NCBI RefSeq assembly: GCF_002874965.1
Contig: NZ_CP025624.1
Coordinates: 3,596,001 to 3,660,000, forward strand
Source: Pseudomonas sp. NC02
GTDB taxonomy: Bacteria > Pseudomonadota > Gammaproteobacteria > Pseudomonadales > Pseudomonadaceae
DNA length: 64,000 bases
Direction of reading: 5' to 3'
Positions 9,740-17,769 of the stretch are shown here, in pieces. Every line of letters starts with the position of its first letter. Within the stretch, counting starts at the first letter, position 1. The notes under the pieces are model-generated. The model saw only the letters and a list, made by a program, of their open reading frames with translations, was not told the DNA's origin and searched no databases. The translations under genes were made by a program, and so were the position numbers.

Positions 9740-10803
9740 CGCAGGTGCAAGCCTGTGCGAGCGCCGATGGCGCAGGTGAGCGCTATCGCCACCGCCATGG
9801 ACGACGGGTATTGCTGTTGTCGGCGCTGGCGTTGGCATTGGTGGTTTCCCTGGCGGTGGACATCACCACCGGGCCTTCCGGCATGAGCCTGACGCGCCTG
9901 TTGCAAGTGCTGTGGGACCCGGCTTCGATGCCGCGAGTGGAGGCGGTGATCGTATGGAATGTGCGCCTGCCTTACGCGTTGATGGCGGTACTGGTGGGCG
10001 CGGCACTGGCCCTGGCCGGCGCCGAAATGCAGACGGTGCTGGATAACCCGCTGGCCAGCCCGTTCACCCTCGGCGTTTCCGCCGCCGCCGCCTTCGGTGC
10101 AGCCCTGGCCATTGTGCTCGGGATGGGCATTCCTGGCGTGCCGGCGCAGTACCTGATTTCGGCCAACGCCTTTCTGTTCGCACTGGCATCGGTGGCATTG
10201 CTGTATCTGTTGGCACGCTGGCGTGGGTTTGGTGTGGAGAGCCTGGTGCTGTTCGGGATTGCCCTGGTGTTTGCGTTCAATGCGCTGGTGGCACTGCTGC
10301 AGTTTGTGGCGAGCCAGGACAGCCTTCAGCAACTGGTGTTCTGGACCCTGGGCAGCCTGGCCCGGGCGTCCTGGGAAAAGCTCGCGATCCTCGCTGCGGC
10401 GTTGCTGCTGTGCCTGCCGTTTTCCCTGCGTCAGAGTTGGGCGTTGACTGCCCTGACCCTGGGCGAGGAACGCGCCCGCAGTTTCGGGATTGATGTCGGC
10501 CGCCTGCGGGTGCTGTCGTTGCTGCGCATCAGCCTGTTGTCGGCGCTGGCGGTTTCGTTTGTCGGCACTATCGGTTTTATCGGGCTGATTGCTCCGCATA
10601 TCGCGCGGCTGTTGGTGGGTGAAGATCACCGCTTGTTCCTGCCAGCGAGCGTGCTCAGCGGTGGCTTGATCCTGTCGATGGCGTCGATTGCCAGCAAGGC
10701 ATTGATGCCCGGCGTGTTGATTCCGGTGGGGATTGTCACCGCACTGGTGGGAATTCCGTTTTTCATGGCGATTGTGATGCGTAACCGCCGAGGTGCTCTG
10801 TGA
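9736..10803 (+). CDS. fetD: FecCD-type siderophore permease FetD
   Basis: This 355-residue polytopic permease of the FecCD/BtuC family has about nine hydrophobic segments. Family signatures are GAEMQTVLDNPLASPFTLG and the coupling-helix region GFIGLIAPHIARLLVGEDHR. The GTG start overlaps the fetC stop in a GTGA quartet, and the stop overlaps the GTG start of fetE the same way. It should form a homodimer in the inner membrane with FetE ATPase subunits and receive ligand from FetC. Confidence 0.85.
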   Translation: MTQVQACASADGAGERYRHRHGRRVLLLSALALALVVSLAVDITTGPSGMSLTRLLQVLWDPASMPRVEAVIVWNVRLPYALMAVLVGAALALAGAEMQTVLDNPLASPFTLGVSAAAAFGAALAIVLGMGIPGVPAQYLISANAFLFALASVALLYLLARWRGFGVESLVLFGIALVFAFNALVALLQFVASQDSLQQLVFWTLGSLARASWEKLAILAAALLLCLPFSLRQSWALTALTLGEERARSFGIDVGRLRVLSLLRISLLSALAVSFVGTIGFIGLIAPHIARLLVGEDHRLFLPASVLSGGLILSMASIASKALMPGVLIPVGIVTALVGIPFFMAIVMRNRRGAL

Positions 10804-11609
10804 CCGGATTAAGCACACAAGCATTGAGCATGCACTACGGCAGTCGCAGCGTGCTGCAGGACATTCATCTGCCGGCGTTGCTGCCCGGCACCATCACCGC
10901 GCTGATCGGCCCCAACGCTGTCGGCAAGTCGACCTTGTTGCGTGGCATCGCCGGACTGCACAAGGCGCACGGCCAGATCTGGCTGGAGGGTGTCGATCTC
11001 AATCGCCTGCCGCAAGTCGAGCGCGCGCAACAAGTGGTGTACCTGCCTCAGAGCCTGCCGGAGCGTACGCGCCTGTGCGCCTTCGAAGCGGTACTGAGTG
11101 CGGCCATGGCCGGCCATCGCGGCGCGGGTTTTGCGCCTGGGCGGCCGAGCCCGACGGTGCTCAAGGGCGTGGAAAAAATCCTCGCCGACCTCGACCTGAC
11201 CGCCCTCGCCGACCGCCCGATCGATGCACTTTCCGGTGGCCAGCGCCAACTGGTGGGCCTGGCCCAGGCCCTGGTGCGCCAGCCTCGGGTGTTGCTGCTG
11301 GACGAACCCACCAGCGCCCTGGACCTGTATCACCAGTGCCAGGTGGTGGAAGCCATCACCCAGGCCACCCGCGAACGCAACCTGATCACCCTGGTGGTGG
11401 TGCACGACATCAACCTCGCCCTGGGCTTCAGTGATCAGGTGGTGGTGTTGCACAACGGTCAGTTGGCCGCTGCCGGGCCACCGCAAGTGGTGATCAATCA
11501 GGCGTTGCTGAAAAACGTCTATGGTGTGAGTGGCCGCCTGGAACAGGTGCATGGCCGCCCGCTGGTGATGGTGGATGCACGACTGCCCTTTTCTCCTGCC
11601 CTTGGATAA
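10800..11609 (+). CDS. fetE: Siderophore ABC transporter ATPase FetE
   Basis: This 269-residue ABC ATPase shows Walker A GPNAVGKST, signature LSGGQRQLVGLAQALVRQ, Walker [13 protein letters not shown] and the switch histidine in VVVHDINLAL. It belongs to the FecE/BtuD branch. The start is a GTG overlapping the fetD stop. It powers import of the ferri-siderophore through FetD. Confidence 0.85.
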   Translation: MTGLSTQALSMHYGSRSVLQDIHLPALLPGTITALIGPNAVGKSTLLRGIAGLHKAHGQIWLEGVDLNRLPQVERAQQVVYLPQSLPERTRLCAFEAVLSAAMAGHRGAGFAPGRPSPTVLKGVEKILADLDLTALADRPIDALSGGQRQLVGLAQALVRQPRVLLLDEPTSALDLYHQCQVVEAITQATRERNLITLVVVHDINLALGFSDQVVVLHNGQLAAAGPPQVVINQALLKNVYGVSGRLEQVHGRPLVMVDARLPFSPALG

Positions 11610-11612
11610 CCG

Positions 11613-12833
11613 ATGAACAGCTCCCAAGACGCTGCACTCGCGACTTTGCACACTGACCGCCCATTCAACCTGAGGCCGCTGCTGTTGGCCAACATGGCCT
11701 GCACCATGGCGATGATGGCATTTGTCTCGCTGATTGGCCCGATCGCTCGGGTGCTTGGCCTGGCCACCTGGCAGGCAGGTGCGGCGGTCACCGTGTCCGG
11801 GGTGATCTGGATGCTTCTGGCTCGTCCATGGGGCCAGGCCAGTGACCGACTGGGCCGGCGCCGTGTGCTGCTGCTGGGCACCGGTGGTTTCACCCTGGCC
11901 TACTGGGCGCTGTGCGTGTTTATCGATGCGTCCCTGCAACTGCTGCCATCGGCCATGTTGGCGTTTATCGGGCTGATTCTGGGTCGTGGCCTGATCGGCG
12001 TGTTCTACGCTGCGATACCGGTGGGCGGCTATGCGCTGGTGGCCGACAACATTGAGCCTGAGCACCGCGCCAAGGCCATGGCTTCCCTGGGCGCCGCCAA
12101 CGCCTGCGGCCTGGTGCTGGGCCCGGCGATTGCTGCGCTGTTGGCGCGTCACAGCCTGAGCCTGCCGTTTTATGCGATGGCGGTGTTACCGCTGTTGGGA
12201 TTCTTGTTGCTGCTGGCCAAATTGCCGCGCCAGGAGCTGCACCTCAAGCAGCCGCCCAAGCCGGTCAACCTCTCGGACCCACGCCTGCGTCGACCGTTGG
12301 TGGTGGCGTTTGTCGCGATGCTGTGTGTGTCGATCGCGCAGATAACCGTGGGTTTTTTCGCGTTGGATCGCTTGAAGATGAACCCGGCCGATGCGGCACA
12401 AACTGCCGGTATCGCCCTGACCATGGTCGGGCTGGCGTTGATCTGTTCGCAACTGGTAGTGCGCAAACTGGAGTGGCCGCCGCTGCGGATGATTCGCATC
12501 GGTGCGGTGGTGTCAGCCCTGGGATTTGCCGGCAGCATGTTCGCTGATACGGCCTGGATCCTGTGGCTGTGCTTTTTTGTGTCCGCGGCCGGCATGGGCT
12601 GGATCTTCCCGTCTTTCGCGGCGCTGGCGGCGAATGCGGTGGATGCGTCGGAGCAAGGCGCCACGGCAGGTTCGGTGGGTGCGGCCCAAGGCCTGGGCGT
12701 GGTGGTCGGGCCGTTGGCCGGGACCTTGATCTACGCGATCGAACCTCGCCTGCCCTACTTGGTGGCGGCGGCGCTGCTGCTATTGATCGCGTGCTGGCCG
12801 GCGGCACGGCAACCAGGTAACACCCCAGGTTGA
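11613..12833 (+). CDS. fetF: MFS transporter FetF
   Basis: This 406-residue protein has about 12 transmembrane helices and the MFS loop motif GQASDRLGRRRVLLLGTGG. It follows fetE after 3 bp and closes the operon. The family resembles EntS/drug-proton antiporters, so siderophore export is a fair guess. The fet literature assigns import to FetCDE, which leaves FetF without a proven role. No strong terminator follows it; a weak inverted repeat lies at 12,891-12,916. Confidence 0.72.
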   Translation: MNSSQDAALATLHTDRPFNLRPLLLANMACTMAMMAFVSLIGPIARVLGLATWQAGAAVTVSGVIWMLLARPWGQASDRLGRRRVLLLGTGGFTLAYWALCVFIDASLQLLPSAMLAFIGLILGRGLIGVFYAAIPVGGYALVADNIEPEHRAKAMASLGAANACGLVLGPAIAALLARHSLSLPFYAMAVLPLLGFLLLLAKLPRQELHLKQPPKPVNLSDPRLRRPLVVAFVAMLCVSIAQITVGFFALDRLKMNPADAAQTAGIALTMVGLALICSQLVVRKLEWPPLRMIRIGAVVSALGFAGSMFADTAWILWLCFFVSAAGMGWIFPSFAALAANAVDASEQGATAGSVGAAQGLGVVVGPLAGTLIYAIEPRLPYLVAAALLLLIACWPAARQPGNTPG

Positions 12834-12890
12834 GCTACCTGTTATTTCTGACAGTAGACGTCCATCCCTGAAAAGCCTCTGATAAAGCGC

Positions 12891-12916
12891 GTGGCCACAG
12901 CATTAGCTGAGGCCAC
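12891..12916. repeat. Short inverted repeat between fetF and the next gene
   Basis: GTGGCC (12,891-12,896) is repeated in inverted form as GGCCAC (12,911-12,916). It ends 24 bp before the next start codon and is followed by CTACCTTTTC. It could be a weak terminator for the fet operon or an operator. The stem is only 6 bp. Confidence 0.3.
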
Positions 12917-12940
12917 CTACCTTTTCTGGAGACAAGCACC

Positions 12941-13384
12941 ATGAGCGACGACCTGAATGACTTGACGACATTTACTGACAGAAATTGGAATGGCTGGCAC
13001 CCGGACCGCCCAGACACCGCAAAGCTTGAGCCACGGACGCCTGGGAACGATCACGAGTTCTACCTCACCAATGCATCCGATGCGGTTCATGAGATGGGTA
13101 TCTCCAAGTCCTACTCATTCATAAAGGGCACTGAATACACAGTGATCTTTGAATACCGGACCCTATCGGAAACGGACATCATCGTGTTGGCGGGAGGCTT
13201 GGAGCAAGCATACGGGCCACATCCACCGTCTCCCGGCTGGACGCGCCTGACTGTCCCTCTTCCGTACGTGAAAGAGGACGGAGGCACTCACCCAATCTCA
13301 ATCAGACTCTGGTCAAGAAGTGCAGGCAGCGAACCCCATCGCTACGACTTGGACAACATTCTTGTCAGGTCGATTCCGGATTAA
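12941..13384 (+). CDS. Hypothetical beta-rich protein, possibly one carbohydrate-binding-like domain
   Basis: I do not recognise a named family for this 147-residue protein. It has no signal peptide or membrane helix. It begins MSDDLNDLTTFTDRNWNGW and has alternating polar and hydrophobic strands ending in HRYDLDNILVRSIPD. That closing pattern (a DLDNI-like strand) is typical of galactose-binding-like or jelly-roll domains that occur in larger Pseudomonas surface and toxin-like proteins. Here the domain stands alone. A GGAG ribosome site lies about 9 bp before the ATG. Its codon use is more AT-rich than the flanking genes, which hints at transfer. Function is unknown. Confidence 0.6.
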   Translation: MSDDLNDLTTFTDRNWNGWHPDRPDTAKLEPRTPGNDHEFYLTNASDAVHEMGISKSYSFIKGTEYTVIFEYRTLSETDIIVLAGGLEQAYGPHPPSPGWTRLTVPLPYVKEDGGTHPISIRLWSRSAGSEPHRYDLDNILVRSIPD

Positions 13385-13402
13385 CCTGCAAGGTCACGGG
13401 CC

Positions 13403-14746
13403 CTACAAAATCCGATACAGCAAACGCTCGATCCGCACCCGGCTGACCCGGCGCAAGAACTTGCCGACTGCCGCCGGGTACTCCACGAGGGTTTCCAGCT
13501 GCTGGTAGCGCTCAATACGCGAGGTGTGCTGGAAAATCTCGGCAAGCTCGGTGCGCCGTGGCCCTACCCACTCCCCCTTCGGATCATCGATCAGCAAGGC
13601 GTTTTCCAGGTCGAGGCGAAACGCCCGCGGGTTGATGTTATTGCCGGTCAGCAAGGTGTAGCGCTGGTCGACCCACATGCCCTTGAGGTGGTAGGTGTTG
13701 TCGCCGTCGCGCCACAGGTGCAGGTTCAGCTGGCCGCTGTCGATCATGCGCTGGTGACGCTTGGCGAAGCGACGCAGGCTGATTTCGTAGAGATACGGTA
13801 GCGCGGCGATGACCTTGAACGGCTCGCTCGGCGGGATGTAGAAATCGTTGGCGGTCTTGTCGCCGACAATGATGTCGATCTTCACCCCGCGCGCCAGGGC
13901 GCGGTTGATTTCCCGGGTCACCGGCAGCGGCAGGTTGAAGTACGGCGTACAGATGGTCAGCTGGTGCTGGGCGCTGGCAATCAGCTCGCAGATCACCCGG
14001 CTCAGGGGGTTGTTCTTGCACACGCCCAACAACGGACTGACCGTCAGGTTGCCGTTGGGCAACTGCCCCGCCGAGGTGTCATACACGGCGTGTTTCAGGC
14101 GGCTGCGCAGGTCGCCGATGTCGTTGCGCAGGCTGCGAGTGGTCGGTGGGTTGGGCAGGTCCAGGCGATGCACCGCCTTGGCGGCCACCAGGCCGTGCTC
14201 CACCAGGTGCTGCATCGAGTCGGCCAGCGCCTTGTTGTGGATCAGGTGATAACGGTCATAGCGGTACTTGTCGAACTTGTGCAGGTACACGTTATTCAGG
14301 CTGGCGCCGCTGTACAGCACGCTGTCATCGATCACGAAGCCCTTGAGGTGCAGCACGCCGAACAGTTCGCGGGTTTGCACCGGCACCCCATACACCGGCA
14401 CTTCGGTGCTGTGGGACTCGGTCATGGCCTGGTACCAGGCGCTGTTGCCCGGCTGCTTGCCGGCGCCGATCAAACCACGCTGGGCCCGCAGCGAGTCGAC
14501 CACCACCACGATATCCAGCCCGGGCCGGGCGGCCTTGGCAGCGTGCAACGCGTCGTAGATCTCTTGCCCCGCCTCATCCTGCTGCAGGTACAACGCTACG
14601 ATGTAGATGCGCTGGGTGGCCTGGGAAATTTTCTCCAGCAGGCAACGGCGGTACTCGGCGGCGCCGGACAGCACCTCGATCGCGTCGGGCGTGAGGGGAA
14701 AACCGCGCAGCTTGGGCAACAGGGAGCGTTTGAATAACGACGGCAT
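13403..14746 (-). CDS. pssA: Phosphatidylserine synthase PssA (phospholipase D family)
   Basis: This 447-residue protein is close to the length of E. coli PssA (about 451). It has two HKD-type catalytic motifs, LHLKGFVIDDSVLYSGAS near residue 133 and YHLKGMWVDQRYTLLTGNN near residue 350. It makes phosphatidylserine from CDP-diacylglycerol and serine, the first step towards phosphatidylethanolamine, and works at the inner face of the membrane. The N-terminus (MPSLFKRSLLPKLRGFPL) is basic, as expected for a peripheral membrane enzyme. It is transcribed alone, convergent with the preceding hypothetical gene. Confidence 0.88.
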   Translation of the reverse strand: MPSLFKRSLLPKLRGFPLTPDAIEVLSGAAEYRRCLLEKISQATQRIYIVALYLQQDEAGQEIYDALHAAKAARPGLDIVVVVDSLRAQRGLIGAGKQPGNSAWYQAMTESHSTEVPVYGVPVQTRELFGVLHLKGFVIDDSVLYSGASLNNVYLHKFDKYRYDRYHLIHNKALADSMQHLVEHGLVAAKAVHRLDLPNPPTTRSLRNDIGDLRSRLKHAVYDTSAGQLPNGNLTVSPLLGVCKNNPLSRVICELIASAQHQLTICTPYFNLPLPVTREINRALARGVKIDIIVGDKTANDFYIPPSEPFKVIAALPYLYEISLRRFAKRHQRMIDSGQLNLHLWRDGDNTYHLKGMWVDQRYTLLTGNNINPRAFRLDLENALLIDDPKGEWVGPRRTELAEIFQHTSRIERYQQLETLVEYPAAVGKFLRRVSRVRIERLLYRIL

Positions 14747-14846
14747 AGGGCTCGCAATGGGTCGAATCCGAAGGACTCCAGAGCTTACACCATGGGCTGG
14801 CTCAGGTCTTCCCGCCCAGGGTTAAAAATAATTAATTGACCAAGGA

Positions 14847-14858
14847 GAACGATCGTTC
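14847..14858. promoter_or_regulatory. Perfect palindrome, likely TetR operator
   Basis: GAACGATCGTTC is a perfect 12-bp palindrome. It lies 13 bp before the ATG of the TetR gene and within the likely promoter. TetR regulators often bind such sites to repress themselves. The assignment is inferred from position and symmetry. Confidence 0.6.
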
Positions 14859-14871
14859 TACTGTAATCTCC

Positions 14872-15423
14872 ATGAACGATATCACTCGCGACATTATCCT
14901 CGACGTTACCGAAAAGTTGATCTACCGAAATGGCATCGCTGCCACCGGCATGGATCTTCTGGTGAAAACCGCCGGCGTCTCCAGAAAGAGCGTCTACCGC
15001 TACTTCGCCAACAAGGACGAACTGGTGATTGCCGCCCTGCAACGCCGCGACGAGCGCTGGATGCACTGGCTGCGCAGCGAAGTTGAACGCCATGCCACCA
15101 CGGGCGAGCGCCTGCTGGGTGTGTTCAGTGCGCTGAAAACCTGGTTCGGCTCCGACGACTTTCGCGGCTGCGCCTTCATCAACACCAGCGGCGAGACCGG
15201 CGACCCGCACAACCCGGTGCGCCAACTGGCCAAGGCCCACAAACAGAAACTGTTCGAGTACGCCCTCGAACTGTGTCAAGCACATGGCACCCCCGACCCG
15301 GAACGCCAGGCCGCGCACCTGCTGATCCTGATTGATGGCGCCATTACCGTTGCCCTGGTGATGGGCGACACCACCGCTGCCGATAATGCGCAATCCATGG
15401 CGCGAACCCTATTGCAACTTTGA
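14872..15423 (+). CDS. TetR-family transcriptional regulator
   Basis: This 183-residue protein has an N-terminal TetR helix-turn-helix (GMDLLVKTAGVSRKSVYRYF, about residues 24-43) and a variable ligand-binding remainder. I chose the ATG at 14,872. A TTG at 14,836 is in frame, but it would place the operator palindrome inside the coding region. No clear Shine-Dalgarno lies right before the chosen ATG, so this start is uncertain. The DUF1348 gene follows 32 bp later on the same strand and is probably its target and operon partner. Confidence 0.8.
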   Translation: MNDITRDIILDVTEKLIYRNGIAATGMDLLVKTAGVSRKSVYRYFANKDELVIAALQRRDERWMHWLRSEVERHATTGERLLGVFSALKTWFGSDDFRGCAFINTSGETGDPHNPVRQLAKAHKQKLFEYALELCQAHGTPDPERQAAHLLILIDGAITVALVMGDTTAADNAQSMARTLLQL

Positions 15424-15455
15424 CCTGACTTTTAAACCTGTTAAGGAGCCGTCCC

Positions 15456-15935
15456 ATGTCATCCAACGCAGAAATACGCCCGCCGTTGCCGCCGTTTACC
15501 CGTGAGTCGGCGATTGAGAAAGTTCGCCTGGCCGAAGACGGCTGGAACTCCCGGGACCCGCAACGGGTGTCCTTGGCCTATACCCTGGATACCCAATGGC
15601 GCAACCGCGCCGAGTTCGCCCACAACCGCGAAGAGGCCAAGGCCTTCCTGACCCGCAAATGGGCCAAAGAGCTGGATTATCGGTTGATCAAGGAGTTGTG
15701 GGCGTTTACCGGCAACCGCATTGCGGTGCGCTATGCCTATGAATGGCATGACGACTCCGGCAACTGGTTCCGCTCCTACGGCAACGAGAACTGGGAGTTT
15801 GACGAGAACGGCTTGATGGCGAACCGGTTTGCCTGCATCAACGACATGCCGATCAAGGAAAGCGAGCGCAAGTTCCACTGGCCGCTGGGGCGGCGTCCGG
15901 ATGAGCATCCGGGGTTGTCGGAGCTTGGGTTGTAG
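15456..15935 (+). CDS. NTF2-like protein of the DUF1348 family
   Basis: This 159-residue soluble protein has the features of DUF1348, a branch of the NTF2/SnoaL-like fold: [18 protein letters not shown], a tryptophan-rich centre and the tail [17 protein letters not shown]. The fold is used by many small-molecule enzymes and binding proteins, but no reaction is known for this branch. It lies behind a TetR gene with an operator-like palindrome, so it is probably inducible by a small molecule, perhaps an electrophile or xenobiotic. A GGAG ribosome site precedes the ATG. Confidence 0.8.
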   Translation: MSSNAEIRPPLPPFTRESAIEKVRLAEDGWNSRDPQRVSLAYTLDTQWRNRAEFAHNREEAKAFLTRKWAKELDYRLIKELWAFTGNRIAVRYAYEWHDDSGNWFRSYGNENWEFDENGLMANRFACINDMPIKESERKFHWPLGRRPDEHPGLSELGL

Positions 15936-15952
15936 GCTCGACGCTACACAAC

Positions 15953-16042
15953 TGTGGGAGCGGGCTTGCTCGCGAAGGCAATGGCTCAGCCAACATCTCC
16001 AGCGACTGACCCACCGCTTTCGCGAGCAAGCCCGCTCCCACA
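15953..16042. repeat. REP-type inverted repeat
   Basis: Two copies of TGTGGGAGCGGGCTTGCTCG-type sequence face each other around a short centre. The same element recurs at 41,298, 46,218, 56,157 and 62,379, with a variant at 57,812. It lies between convergent genes and may act as a transcript-stabilising hairpin or terminator. Confidence 0.9.
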
Positions 16043-16061
16043 TTGGTATTTGCCGTATCCG

Positions 16062-17222
16062 TCAGTCCTGGTTCAAACCCACCCGATACAACACGCCGTT
16101 ATCTTCATCCGTGAGCACATACAGGTAACCATCCGGGCCCTGGCGCACATCGCGGATCCGCGCTTTCAGGCCGCCCAGCAGTCGCTCTTCGTGGATGACC
16201 TTGTCCCCATCGAACTGCAAGCGAATCAACTCCTGGCTGACCAATGCCCCGATAAACACGTTGTGCTGCCAGGCCTTGAACCGGTCGGCGTCGTAGAACG
16301 CCATGCCGCTCACACCCGGGGATTTTTCCCAGACGTGGTGCGGTGCAACGGTGCCTTCGACCGTCTTGCCCTTGGCCTCGGGAATCGGCGTCAGGGAATA
16401 GTTGATGCCATGGGTCGCCAGCGGCCAGCCGTAGTTTTTCCCTCGTTCAATGATATTGATCTCATCCCCGCCGCGCGGGCCATGTTCGTTTTCCCAGAGT
16501 GTGCCGCTCCACGGGTTGAGTGCCGCACCCTGGGGGTTACGCTGGCCGTAGGACCAGATTTCCGGCCTCACGCCTTCCTGGCCGACAAAGGGGTTGTCTT
16601 CCGGTATACGACCATCCGGGAAGATCCGCACCACCTTGCCTTGCAGCTTGTCGAGGTCCTGGGCGGTGGGCCGGTCGTTGTTTTCCCCGAGGGTCACGAA
16701 CAGGTACCCATCGCGGTCAAACACCAGCCGCGAGCCGAAGTGGTTGCCCGTGGACAGCTTGGGCTCCTGACGCAGGATCACCTTGAAGTCTTGCAGGCCG
16801 CTCAGGTCATCGCTCAAGCGCCCACGCCCGACTGCGGTGCCTGCGGTGCCATTCGTGCCGCCACCCTCGGCGTAGGACAGGTACACCAGGCGGTCCTCCT
16901 TGAAGTCCGGCGACAGCACCACGTCCAGCAGGCCGCCCTGCCCTTTGGCAAACACCTTCGGCACGCCACTCAGGGGCGCGGACAGTTTGCCGTCCGGGCT
17001 GACAAACCGCAGGTTGCCGGGACGTTCGGTGACCAGGAAGCCTTGCTTGTCCGGCAGGAACGCCACCGCCCACGGGTGATCGAGGCCCTTGGCAATCGGG
17101 GTGACGGTGATACTCCCTTGCTCGCTGGGAAACTGTTGGGTGGCGGCCGCCGAGACAGGCAGCGCCAGGGGCAGCAAGGCAGCGGCGCAGAAGGTCGCTA
17201 GAAGGGTTTTGCGTAACAGCAT
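16062..17222 (-). CDS. PQQ-type sugar dehydrogenase, periplasmic
   Basis: This 386-residue protein has a signal peptide (MLLRKTLLATFCAAALL, cleavage near PVSAAA) and the beta-propeller fold of the soluble aldose/sorbosone dehydrogenase family (YliI-like). Typical strings are HPWAVAFLPDKQGFLVTERP, FGSRLVFDRDGYLFVTLGEN and NEHGPRGGDEINIIERGKNY. It should oxidise an aldose sugar in the periplasm using PQQ; the real substrate is unknown. The start at 17,222 has an AAGGA ribosome site, and the frame extends 30 bp further upstream without good signals. A small exported protein gene lies 30 bp upstream on the same strand and may share its transcript. Confidence 0.83.
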   Translation of the reverse strand: MLLRKTLLATFCAAALLPLALPVSAAATQQFPSEQGSITVTPIAKGLDHPWAVAFLPDKQGFLVTERPGNLRFVSPDGKLSAPLSGVPKVFAKGQGGLLDVVLSPDFKEDRLVYLSYAEGGGTNGTAGTAVGRGRLSDDLSGLQDFKVILRQEPKLSTGNHFGSRLVFDRDGYLFVTLGENNDRPTAQDLDKLQGKVVRIFPDGRIPEDNPFVGQEGVRPEIWSYGQRNPQGAALNPWSGTLWENEHGPRGGDEINIIERGKNYGWPLATHGINYSLTPIPEAKGKTVEGTVAPHHVWEKSPGVSGMAFYDADRFKAWQHNVFIGALVSQELIRLQFDGDKVIHEERLLGGLKARIRDVRQGPDGYLYVLTDEDNGVLYRVGLNQD

Positions 17223-17252
17223 ACGGTGGGTTTCCTTGTCGTCTTTACACAC

Positions 17253-17573
17253 TCAATCGCCGCGATTGCCATTGGCGTCACGGGTGGGAGCCTTGGGCTG
17301 GATAGCCGGCGGGGTCTGCGCGCCGTCACGGCGCTGGACGCTGTTGCCGATACCGCCGTTTTGCAGGGTCGGCGGCCGCTGTGCCGGCGGGATGTAGGTG
17401 CCGCGCGCAGCCGGTGCGTTGGGCTGGGTGCCCTGCATGCTGTTGGGGTTGGCCTGGTGGATGGGGCCGTTGTAGGGGTTGTTGCTGCTGCCGGGCAGGT
17501 TTTGCGCCTGTGCCAACGAACTCAAGGCCAGGCCCAACGCCAATACGGCAAGGTTGCGCAAACGGGTGTTCAT
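17253..17573 (-). CDS. Small exported hypothetical protein
   Basis: This 106-residue protein has a clear signal peptide (MNTRLRNLAVLALGLALSS, cleavage after AQA). The mature chain is about 85 residues, rich in Asn, Pro, Gly and Gln (LPGSSNNPYNGPIHQANPN) and probably disordered. I do not recognise a family. A GAGAGG ribosome site supports the ATG at 17,573 over a longer frame from 17,618. It is followed after 30 bp by the sugar dehydrogenase gene, so it is likely in the same operon. The 196 bp between it and ku form a divergent promoter region. Confidence 0.7.
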   Translation of the reverse strand: MNTRLRNLAVLALGLALSSLAQAQNLPGSSNNPYNGPIHQANPNSMQGTQPNAPAARGTYIPPAQRPPTLQNGGIGNSVQRRDGAQTPPAIQPKAPTRDANGNRGD

Positions 17574-17769
17574 GACAAAGCCTCTCTGGGCGCAAGTAAT
17601 ACGTGCTTTCGATAACACGCTACGCCTTGGGTTCGGCTTTGGTAACTAAATAGTTTCTCATCAGGTGTAACACGATCTGTCTGAAACCCTGGTGCCAGCC
17701 GGCTGGCCAGGGAAACTTTTGCCGAATCCGCCCTGTCACCTGAAGACCACACACTTCAGGAATACCGAC

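Noticed and set aside
1..12833. Siderophore locus considered as an enterobactin-type or pseudomonine system
   Set aside because: The PchD-PchH-PchI order, adjacent PchR and the six-gene fet operon fit enantio-pyochelin better. No DHB or histamine genes are present in the window.
14836..14871. TTG start that would extend the TetR gene by 12 codons
   Set aside because: It would place the GAACGATCGTTC operator inside the coding region and adds residues not typical of the family.
15953..16042. Repeated palindromes considered as a CRISPR array
   Set aside because: Copies are scattered through the window and arranged as facing pairs, with no regular spacers and no cas genes.
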